DNA of 5,331 nucleotides, from contig JAFLCR010000159.1 of NCBI GenBank assembly GCA_017302755.1, positions 1-5,331 of the forward strand. The letters run 5' to 3'. Within the stretch, counting starts at the first letter, position 1. The number at the start of each line of letters is the position of its first letter. Shown in pieces: positions 1 through 3,727 of the stretch. Source of the DNA: Alphaproteobacteria bacterium (GTDB lineage: Bacteria; Pseudomonadota; Alphaproteobacteria; Rickettsiales; JAFLCR01). The notes beneath the pieces were generated by a model, which saw only the letters and a list, made by a program, of their open reading frames with translations, made no database searches and was not told the origin of the DNA. The position numbers were made by a program, and so were the translations under genes.

Positions 1-207
1 GCCATGACGCCGCAGGAGGAAGCCGCCTTCAAAGCCCCGACGCTGGAGCAATTCACGCGCCAGAGCAGCGCCTATTACTCGACGGCGCGACTATGGGATG
101 ACGGCATCATCGCCCCGCACCAGACACGCGACGTGCTGGGGCTGGCGCTCGCGGTGTGCGGGAACAAGGCGGTGGAGGATGGGCGGTTTGGGGTGTTTCG
201 GATGTAG
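1..207 (+). CDS. mccB: Acyl-CoA carboxylase carboxyltransferase beta subunit, C-terminal end (methylcrotonoyl-CoA carboxylase-like), partial
   Basis: The reading frame is open from base 1 and ends at TAG 205-207; only the last 68 residues are in the window. The tail matches the C-terminus of the biotin-dependent carboxyltransferase family: a YYSTARLWDDGII segment, then HQTRDVLGLALAV, and a terminal RFGVFRM, which I recognise as typical of methylcrotonoyl-CoA carboxylase beta subunits rather than propionyl-CoA carboxylase. In that family the subunit moves a carboxyl group from carboxybiotin to 3-methylcrotonyl-CoA during cytosolic leucine degradation. The ATG at base 4 is internal and not a start. 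The visible codons are GC-rich, unlike the AT-richer DNA that begins right after the stop. Uncertainty: another acyl-CoA carboxylase beta subunit cannot be excluded from so short a tail. Confidence 0.85.
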   Translation, partial: AMTPQEEAAFKAPTLEQFTRQSSAYYSTARLWDDGIIAPHQTRDVLGLALAVCGNKAVEDGRFGVFRM

Positions 208-209
208 GG

Positions 210-228
210 ATTTCACTATTTGTGAAAT
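210..228. promoter_or_regulatory. 7-bp inverted repeat next to a promoter-like site
   Basis: ATTTCAC (210-216) and GTGAAAT (222-228) are perfect inverted copies around a 5-nt TATTT centre. The repeat starts three bases after the upstream stop codon and ends five bases before a TTGACA box. It has no following T-run, so a terminator for the upstream gene is less likely than a protein-binding operator. Which protein binds is unknown; the HTH protein of the retron is one candidate. Confidence 0.4.
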
Positions 229-233
229 TGCCT

Positions 234-262
234 TTGACATATTTAATTGCCGCTGCTATCTA
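234..262 (+). promoter_or_regulatory. Candidate sigma-70-type promoter upstream of the retron
   Basis: A perfect TTGACA (-35, 234-239) is followed 17 nt later by TATCTA (257-262), or by CTATCT read one base earlier, which resembles the CTATAT-like -10 of alphaproteobacteria. Transcription would start near 269. A terminator-like hairpin at 320-346 lies between this promoter and the msr-msd, so the product could be a short leader RNA or a transcript that reaches the retron only by readthrough. Confidence 0.5.
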
Positions 263-306
263 TCCGTACAGCTTTAGGCATATATGGGATGCTGCCTTCT
301 TATTGT

Positions 307-346
307 AGGCCTCGAGCCTGTGGGAAAGAAATTTCCTGCCTTTTTT
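307..346 (+). terminator. Intrinsic-terminator-like tandem hairpins plus T6
   Basis: A small hairpin (AGGC 307-310 with GCCT 316-319) abuts a second one with stem 320-327 / 332-339. That stem has eight pairs including two G-U pairs and is closed by a GAAA tetraloop at 328-331. C340 and six T residues (341-346) follow, the usual form of a Rho-independent terminator. It could end the upstream mcc transcript, or terminate or attenuate transcripts from the 234-262 promoter before they reach the retron RNA. The stem is only moderately GC-rich, so efficiency is uncertain. Confidence 0.55.
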
Positions 347-402
347 GCTGGCACGCGCTAGTCGACTGTCCGACGGATGAACGATGAAACACGGTGGTCA
401 GC

Positions 403-431
403 ACTTCCTGACAGAAGGCCTGTCAGGAAGT
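403..431. promoter_or_regulatory. Perfect 12-bp dyad, candidate operator of the retron
   Basis: ACTTCCTGACAG (403-414) and CTGTCAGGAAGT (420-431) are perfect inverted repeats around AAGGC. The dyad ends two bases before the a1 arm. A -35-like CTGACA (408-413, five of six consensus bases) lies inside it and a weak -10-like AATGAT (432-437) follows at 18 nt. A repressor bound here would block a promoter at this place, and the XRE-type protein encoded downstream is the natural candidate. If transcribed, the dyad would instead form a strong hairpin just 5' of the retron RNA. A further complementary pair, GGTGGT 393-398 with ACCACC 450-455, encloses it. Confidence 0.5.
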
Positions 432-433
432 AA

Positions 434-447
434 TGATTGTTTAGGGG
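434..447 (+). repeat. Retron a1 arm
   Basis: The core TGTTTAGGGG (438-447) is the exact reverse complement of 677-686, and TGAT at 434-437 extends the match past one bulge. In retrons the a1/a2 duplex holds the 5' and 3' ends of the RNA together so that the branching guanosine can prime cDNA synthesis. It lies immediately after the 12-bp dyad. Confidence 0.7.
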
Positions 448-524
448 AAACCACCATCTTGCCCATCTCCTTTCTCTAGAAGGCAGGCCAACACGGAACA
501 CTCCTGTTTCGTTGCGGTCTGAGG

Positions 525-530
525 AAGGAG
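525..530 (+). promoter_or_regulatory. Strong Shine-Dalgarno for the 45-codon ORF
   Basis: AAGGAG at 525-530, within the purine-rich GAGGAAGGAG, sits five bases before ATG 536. It is one of the two best ribosome binding sites in the window, equalled only by that of the DUF1398 gene. It fixes the start at 536 over the upstream in-frame TTG at 437, which lies in a1 and has no ribosome binding site. It falls in the apparently unpaired stretch after the second msr stem-loop. Confidence 0.75.
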
Positions 531-535
531 TAAAT

Positions 536-673
536 ATGCGTAGTCGGAAGAAAACGGCCAGGCGGCCTAAAGCTAGGTGGTGGATGTTAGTTGGCAAAAC
601 GGTGCTCTATGTTGGCATCGCGGCGCTCAAGATGATCAAGCTTCTGACGAAGATTTCTGATCTTCTTGGCTAA
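536..673 (+). CDS. 45-aa basic, hydrophobic toxin-like peptide encoded inside the retron RNA
   Basis: The ORF runs ATG 536 to TAA 671-673 and is preceded by AAGGAG at five-base spacing. Residues 2-14 are strongly basic (R2, R4, K5, K6, R9, R10, K12, R14). W15-W16 open a hydrophobic stretch to about residue 41 (WWMLVGKTVLYVGIAALKMI, then KLLTKI) studded with K21, K32, K35 and K39. There are twelve basic residues and one acidic one (D42). This is the profile of a small membrane-inserting or amphipathic cationic peptide, as in type I toxins. I recognise no named family. The gene lies wholly between a1 and a2, its last codons form the predicted msd hairpin, and its stop is three bases from a2. 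I infer an effector restrained by the retron's RT and msDNA. It could also be an antisense-controlled regulator, or a chance ORF, though the ribosome binding site and composition argue against chance. Confidence 0.7.
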   Translation: MRSRKKTARRPKARWWMLVGKTVLYVGIAALKMIKLLTKISDLLG

Positions 674-675
674 CA
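610..675 (+). ncRNA. Predicted msd hairpin (msDNA template)
   Basis: Three nested stems can form. TGTTGG 610-615 pairs with CTAACA 670-675 (one G-U). Then 627-638 pairs with 658-669 (one T-T mismatch, one G-U). CTTC 641-644 pairs with GAAG 649-652 around a TGAC loop. An alternative base uses TGTTAG 585-590 with CTAACA 670-675 and would lengthen the msd. The structure ends one base before a2, where retron cDNA synthesis normally begins. The resulting msDNA would be antisense to roughly codons 25-45 and the stop codon of the 45-aa ORF. Confidence 0.5.
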
Positions 676-676
676 G

Positions 677-691
677 CCCCTAAACACATCA
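677..691 (+). repeat. Retron a2 arm
   Basis: CCCCTAAACA (677-686) is the exact complement of the a1 core; C687 bulges and ATCA 688-691 continues the pairing with 434-437. The arm starts three bases after the stop of the small ORF and ends twelve bases before the HTH start codon, so the a1/a2 duplex would sit directly upstream of that gene's translation start. Confidence 0.7.
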
Positions 692-703
692 CTTGGGTTG
701 GTT

Positions 704-1027
704 ATGCTTAATGAAGCGTTCAAATTAATCAGGCTTTTCCACGGCAAGACCCAACGCGAGTTAGCCGAGGAACTGGCGATTTCTATATCCTATCTTTCGG
801 AGCTAGAGGCTGGCAATCGCCGAATTAATCTGGAAATCATCTCAAAATACTCTGAAGTCTTTCATATTCCCGCATCATCGCTCTTACTTTTCTCCGAACA
901 ACTTGAAGCTGGTAAAGGCACGGAAAAAATGCGTGTGGCGGTAGCGAAAAAAATAACAACTCTGATGAAATGGGTGGCTAAGCAGGGGATGCTTGATCAT
1001 GAAGAAGGAAGAAAAGAAGCGCGGTAA
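704..1027 (+). CDS. XRE/Cro-C1-type helix-turn-helix protein, retron accessory gene
   Basis: This is a 107-residue protein from ATG 704. A TTG two codons earlier (698) is the alternative start; neither has a good Shine-Dalgarno. Residues about 4-58 form a single HTH_XRE domain, with TQRELAEELAISISYLSELEAG (split here only by helices) spanning the two HTH helices, followed by the NRRINLEIISKYSEVF helix usual in this family. The C-terminal half (about 70-107) is lysine- and arginine-rich and probably helical, with no recognised domain. The gene lies between the retron RNA and the RT and overlaps the RT start by 29 bases, so the two are probably translationally coupled. Cytosolic DNA binding is implied; the likely target is the dyad at 403-431. 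It may be an autoregulator or an antitoxin-like partner. HTH-plus-RT is a known retron layout as far as I recall. Confidence 0.88.
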   Translation: MLNEAFKLIRLFHGKTQRELAEELAISISYLSELEAGNRRINLEIISKYSEVFHIPASSLLLFSEQLEAGKGTEKMRVAVAKKITTLMKWVAKQGMLDHEEGRKEAR

Positions 1028-1922
1028 TTATGCGCTCAATCAATCACCTCTTTTTAAGCTTCGCTCACAGCGGCGCTTGGCGCAGCTTTTGAGAACGCCT
1101 CTTAATGACATCTATGGACTGCTGAATACAGGAAATAACTATCGGGTTTTTCCTCAAGGAAACAGAACGTGCCATGATCCCAAGCCAAAAATGAAAGGGA
1201 TTCATAAGCGTTTGCAGATTTTACTTAATAGAATCGCGCCGCCCGAATATCTGCATTCCGCAACCAAGGGACGCTCATATGTCACTAATGCTGCGGCACA
1301 TCTTGGTAACGATGTGCTGCACAAGCTGGATATTCGGAAGTTCTTTGACTCCACTACTTATAAGCATGTCCATGATTTCTTCAAAAACACCATGCAATGC
1401 TCTGCCGATGTAGCGGCACTTCTTTCCAGAATTACAACATATGACGATCGCCTTCCTACCGGGAGTCCTATCAGCCCCATCCTTGCGTACTTTGCTCACA
1501 AGTCACTCTTTGATCAGATCAATCAAGAAGCAACTGCCACCAATGTAATGATGACATGCTACGTCGACGATCTTTCTTTCTCAGGCAGCACTGTCCCTAA
1601 AGCAGTGCTCAGGAAAGCCAAGAAAGGAATCATCCAACGCGGGCTTGAGTATCATAAGGAAAAGCGATTTCAGAAAGGCGATACAAAAATCGTAACCGGC
1701 GTAGCCTTACGTGATGAACAAATGCTTTTACCCAACAAACGGCACAAGAAAATTCATGAGGAAAAGCAACGCTCATTAGAAATTGATGACGCAAAGAAGA
1801 AGCGGGAAATTATTCATAAACTTATTAGCCAAACTGGCGAAGCAGCACGCATTGAGCCTTCGCAATTTGAGCCGCTTAAACAGGCTCTAATGCAGGTACG
1901 CAGAAATCTGCCAAAACCCTAA
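999..1922 (+). CDS. ret: Retron reverse transcriptase
   Basis: This is a 307-aa RVT_1 protein from ATG 999, with an AGGGGA-type ribosome binding site at 984-989; TTG 993 is an alternative start. Retron-type marks appear in order: NAAAH at 97-101 (the NAxxH motif), DIRKFFDS at 111-118 with first catalytic Asp D111, LPTGSPISP at 152-160, YVDDLSFSG at 188-196 with catalytic D190 and D191, and VTG at 232-234 (the VTG motif linked to recognition of the cognate msr). The basic C-terminal region (about 245-307) fits the RNA-binding thumb. There is no maturase, endonuclease or fused effector domain, which separates it from group II intron and DGR RTs. It should start cDNA from the 2'-OH of a guanosine in the 434-691 RNA and copy the msd. 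The T154 in LPTG replaces the usual Q. Codons are AT-richer than those of the flanking genes. The gene looks intact. Confidence 0.93.
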   Translation: MKKEEKKRGNYALNQSPLFKLRSQRRLAQLLRTPLNDIYGLLNTGNNYRVFPQGNRTCHDPKPKMKGIHKRLQILLNRIAPPEYLHSATKGRSYVTNAAAHLGNDVLHKLDIRKFFDSTTYKHVHDFFKNTMQCSADVAALLSRITTYDDRLPTGSPISPILAYFAHKSLFDQINQEATATNVMMTCYVDDLSFSGSTVPKAVLRKAKKGIIQRGLEYHKEKRFQKGDTKIVTGVALRDEQMLLPNKRHKKIHEEKQRSLEIDDAKKKREIIHKLISQTGEAARIEPSQFEPLKQALMQVRRNLPKP

Positions 1923-1936
1923 ACTCAATTGCTGCA

Positions 1937-1965
1937 TTGACAACAGTTGCATCTGCAACTAATTG
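1937..1965 (+). promoter_or_regulatory. marR promoter with operator between -35 and -10
   Basis: TTGACA (1937-1942) can be a -35 box, and TAATTG (1960-1965) lies at the -10 distance of 17 nt but matches poorly. Between them is a perfect palindrome, AGTTGCA 1945-1951 and TGCAACT 1954-1960, separated by TC. A 16-bp palindrome with short spacer is typical of a MarR-dimer operator, and its position would block RNA polymerase. Transcription would start close to ATG 1973, and no Shine-Dalgarno precedes that ATG, so the mRNA may be leaderless. Confidence 0.6.
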
Positions 1966-1972
1966 TCCCTCC

Positions 1973-2503
1973 ATGCCCTCCTCCCCTTCCACCCTCGAAT
2001 CGCATCTCGGCTATTGGCTGCGCTGTCTCTCGAATTTCGTGTCGCATCGCTTCGCGGCGCGGCTGGAGGCGGAGGGGGTGTCCGTGGCGGGGTGGGTGGT
2101 GCTGCGCACCATCCATGACGCGCCGGGGATGAGCCTGAACGAGGCCGCGACGGCCGTGGGCGTCGATAAAAGCTCGCTCTCGCGCATGGTGGAGCGGCTG
2201 GTGCAGCGCGGGCTGGTGGTGCGGGCACAAGGGGGCGCGCCAGGCGGGACGTCGGGCAAGCGCGGCGGCAAGGACAAACCCGGAAATGGGCACGGTGAGG
2301 ATAGGCGCTCGGTGCAGCTCTCGCTCACCCGCCAGGGGAAGGCGCTGGTGCCGAAGCTCGCCCGCATCGCGGATGAAAACGACCGCGCGTGTTTCGGATC
2401 GCTTTCCAGGCCCAAAAAACAGGAGCTGCTGGCCACCATCCGCCAGCTGCTCGACGCCAATGGGTGGGAGGTGGTGACGCATGGGAAGGATCGGATGGAG
2501 TAA
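1973..2503 (+). CDS. MarR-family winged-helix transcriptional regulator
   Basis: This is a 176-aa protein from ATG 1973. TTG 1937 would extend the frame but runs through the operator palindrome and the -35 box, so I reject it. The N-terminal helix HLGYWLRCLSNFVSHRF and the following GVSVAGWVVLRTI are typical of MarR dimers. The HTH is near residues 54-82 (MSLNEAATAVGVDKSSLSRM then VERLVQRGLV), and the wing ends in EDRRSVQLSLTRQGKAL, a MarR signature. Between the recognition helix and EDRRS the wing carries an extra Gly/Lys-rich stretch (about residues 87-109). The C-terminal helices complete the dimerisation domain. It probably represses its own promoter through the palindrome at 1945-1960; the ligand and wider regulon are unknown. 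A palindrome cluster separates it from the DUF1398-tag pair. GC-rich codons return here, marking the end of the retron cassette. Confidence 0.9.
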   Translation: MPSSPSTLESHLGYWLRCLSNFVSHRFAARLEAEGVSVAGWVVLRTIHDAPGMSLNEAATAVGVDKSSLSRMVERLVQRGLVVRAQGGAPGGTSGKRGGKDKPGNGHGEDRRSVQLSLTRQGKALVPKLARIADENDRACFGSLSRPKKQELLATIRQLLDANGWEVVTHGKDRME

Positions 2504-2640
2504 CCCCCCTCCCCTTTGAGGGCTTGCGCTGTCCTGAAACTATAGTTTCAGGCAGGCAAGGTTGGGGAGGGGTTGGTTGAAGGGGGTTCGTGCCTTGAGG
2601 GAACCCCCACCCTAACCCTCCCCCTCATAGGGGGAGGGGA
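2504..2640. repeat. Clustered intergenic palindromes (REP/MITE-like)
   Basis: This non-coding gap is almost wholly inverted repeats. CCCCTCCCC 2506-2514 pairs with GGGGAGGGG 2564-2572; inside it CTTGC 2523-2527 pairs with GCAAG 2556-2560; at the centre is a perfect 20-bp palindrome (CCTGAAACTA 2533-2542 and its complement 2543-2552). Next, GGGGGTTC 2582-2589 pairs with GAACCCCC 2601-2608. Then CCCTCCCCCT 2616-2625 pairs with AGGGGGAGGG 2629-2638 around a CAT loop. The C-rich arms can also pair with 2564-2574, so alternative folds compete. It may end marR transcription and is likely a dispersed chromosomal repeat, though copies elsewhere cannot be seen here. No clear promoter for the next gene was found. 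Confidence 0.7.
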
Positions 2641-2667
2641 TTGATAGCTGGCCATAAGGAGAAAGTC

Positions 2668-3060
2668 ATGGATACGAACGTTATCGCCGAATGCACCGCA
2701 CAGTCGCTGGCGGGGAGGATTGCGTTTCCGCAGGTCGTGGCAAAGCTCGTGAGTGGCGGGGTGGAGCGCTATCTCGCCGATCTGGTGGGGCGGCAGAAGA
2801 TTTCGTATGGCGTGGGCGGCGCCGTCCACACCGAGCCCCTCCCCTTCGACGGGCCGGAGGTGGCGAGGGCGTTCGATGGCGCAAGCGTGCAAGCCGCCAT
2901 CGCCGACAGCCAGCAGGGGCGCATCGATTATCAGACCTTCCTCAAGCGCGTCATGGAGGCGGGGTGCAGCCATTACGAGGTGTACCTCACCGGGCGGAAG
3001 GCGATTTACCTGGGGCGCGACGGCGGGCAGCACATCGAGCATTTTCCGGCGGGGATGTGA
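2668..3060 (+). CDS. DUF1398 (YbcV-like) family protein
   Basis: This is a 130-aa protein from ATG 2668, fixed by AAGGAG at 2656-2661 with six-base spacing. The layout agrees with DUF1398 proteins of about this size: an N-terminal helical part (SLAGRIAFPQVVAKL, GVERYLADLVGRQKISY), a middle part with DSQQGRIDYQTFLKRVMEAG, and a C-terminal beta portion (HYEVYLTGRKAIYLGRDGGQ then HIEHFP). No signal peptide, membrane segment or catalytic motif is visible, so it should be a small cytosolic protein. The family has no established biochemical role that I know of. Its stop overlaps the tag start by one base (TGATG), so the two are very likely co-transcribed and translationally coupled. The family call is from memory of the pattern. 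Confidence 0.8.
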   Translation: MDTNVIAECTAQSLAGRIAFPQVVAKLVSGGVERYLADLVGRQKISYGVGGAVHTEPLPFDGPEVARAFDGASVQAAIADSQQGRIDYQTFLKRVMEAGCSHYEVYLTGRKAIYLGRDGGQHIEHFPAGM

Positions 3061-3635
3061 TGGCGAAAACGCGCTGTGGCTGGGTGCCGGTGGATAAGGC
3101 AGATTATGCCGCCTATCACGACCAAGAGTGGGGCGTGCCGGTGCATGACGACGGCAAGCTGTTCGAGATGCTCGTGCTCGAAGGGTCGCAGGCGGGGCTT
3201 AGCTGGTATACGATTTTGAAACGGCGCGAGGGGTATCGCGCGGCGTTTTGCGGGTTTGATGTGAAGAAATGTGCGGCGATGAGCGATGCGGCGCTGGAGA
3301 AGGTGCTGAAGGAAGGCGACATCATCCGTAACCGGCTGAAGGTGTTTTCGGTGCGGAAGAATGCGACGGCGTTTCTCGCGATTCAGAAAGAGTTTGGGTC
3401 GTTCGATGCGTATGTGTGGCAGTTCGTGAAGGGGGCGCCGAAGGTGAACAGGCCGAAGACGATGAAAGACGTGCCTGCTAAAACAGCGGAGTCGGATGCG
3501 CTCTCCAAAGACCTCAAGAAGCGCGGGATGAGTTTTGTGGGGTCGACCATCATGTATGCCTATATGCAGGCAACGGGGATGGTGAATGATCACAGCGCGG
3601 AGTGTTTTCTTTGTCCGGCGGTTTGTTCGGGGTGA
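3060..3635 (+). CDS. tag: DNA-3-methyladenine glycosylase I
   Basis: This is a 191-aa protein, close to the E. coli Tag length. It starts with CGWV near the N-terminus (C6), then YHDQEWGVP with H20, LFEMLVLEGSQAGLSW (E41 at the family's conserved glutamate, W49 in the base pocket), and ends with SDALSKDLKKRG, MSFVGSTIMYAYMQATGMVN and DHSAECFLC. C6, H20, H178 and C182 correspond to the zinc-binding Cys/His set of Tag. The enzyme excises 3-methyladenine from alkylated DNA by hydrolysing the glycosidic bond, the first step of base excision repair. It uses the ATG at 3060-3062, which overlaps the stop of the DUF1398 gene. It ends ten bases before a perfect inverted repeat that probably acts as its transcription end. 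The gene looks complete. Confidence 0.96.
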   Translation: MAKTRCGWVPVDKADYAAYHDQEWGVPVHDDGKLFEMLVLEGSQAGLSWYTILKRREGYRAAFCGFDVKKCAAMSDAALEKVLKEGDIIRNRLKVFSVRKNATAFLAIQKEFGSFDAYVWQFVKGAPKVNRPKTMKDVPAKTAESDALSKDLKKRGMSFVGSTIMYAYMQATGMVNDHSAECFLCPAVCSG

Positions 3636-3644
3636 GTTTATCTC

Positions 3645-3725
3645 GTCATCCCGGCGCAGGCCGGGACCCAGGATTCTCATCACTGTGCCCAAGAAACACT
3701 GGGTCCCGGCCTGCGCCGGGATGAC
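3645..3725. repeat. Perfect 27-bp inverted repeat between convergent genes
   Basis: The left arm 3645-3671 (begins GTCATCCCGG, ends GGGACCCAG) and right arm 3699-3725 are perfect reverse complements, 27 bp each, around a 27-nt loop. Each arm has an inner palindromic part (CCCGGC/GCCGGG). GTCATCCCGG...GGACCCAG arms are familiar as dispersed intergenic palindromes in alphaproteobacterial genomes. It fills the gap between tag (ends 3635) and the minus-strand DUF1489 gene (ends 3728), so it could act as a bidirectional terminator or mRNA-stabilising hairpin. No T-run follows on either strand. Confidence 0.85.
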
Positions 3726-3727
3726 AG

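Larger units (their letters stand above)
434..691 (+). ncRNA. Retron msr-msd RNA (predicted), carrying a small ORF
   Basis: The boundaries are set by two complementary arms: TGTTTAGGGG (438-447) and CCCCTAAACA (677-686), extended by TGAT 434-437 with ATCA 688-691 across one bulged C687, giving 14 pairs over about 230 nt. Retron RNAs are framed by such a1/a2 arms and lie just upstream of the RT operon, as here. After a1 come two small msr-like stem-loops: 458-463 / 482-487 with an 18-nt loop, and ACGGAACA 493-500 / TGTTTCGT 505-512 with a 4-nt loop. A GGCC/GGCC hairpin lies at 556-567. The 3' part folds into a longer msd-like hairpin (about 610-675) ending one base before a2. The branching G cannot be fixed by eye; G residues in the TTAGGGG of a1 are candidates. 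Unusually, the RNA contains a complete ORF with a strong ribosome binding site. The fold was found by eye, not computed. Confidence 0.72.

Noticed and set aside
349..363. TGGCACG as a sigma-54 promoter -24 element
   Set aside because: The GC expected at the -12 position is absent at the correct spacing (GTC at 361-363).
437..535. Upstream in-frame extension of the small ORF to TTG 437 (78 aa)
   Set aside because: The TTG lies inside the a1 arm with no ribosome binding site, the added residues show no domain, and ATG 536 has a strong AAGGAG at ideal spacing.
358..597. Minus-strand ORF of 79 codons across the msr and small ORF
   Set aside because: It has no ribosome binding site and no recognisable protein features, and it crosses the dyad and the a1 arm; it is read as chance.
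245..1935. Short similar sequences AATTGCCGCTGC (245-256) and AATTGCTGC (1927-1935) flanking the retron as attachment or target-site repeats
   Set aside because: They are too short and imperfect, and no integrase or transposase is present to support it.
1937..1972. TTG 1937 as start of the MarR gene
   Set aside because: The extension would translate through the operator palindrome and -35 box, adds no conserved MarR residues and has no Shine-Dalgarno.
2691..3059. N-terminal extension of Tag to a 314-aa protein
   Set aside because: The extra residues are an out-of-frame reading of DUF1398; Tag homology begins at ATG 3060 with the zinc-binding CGW close to the start.
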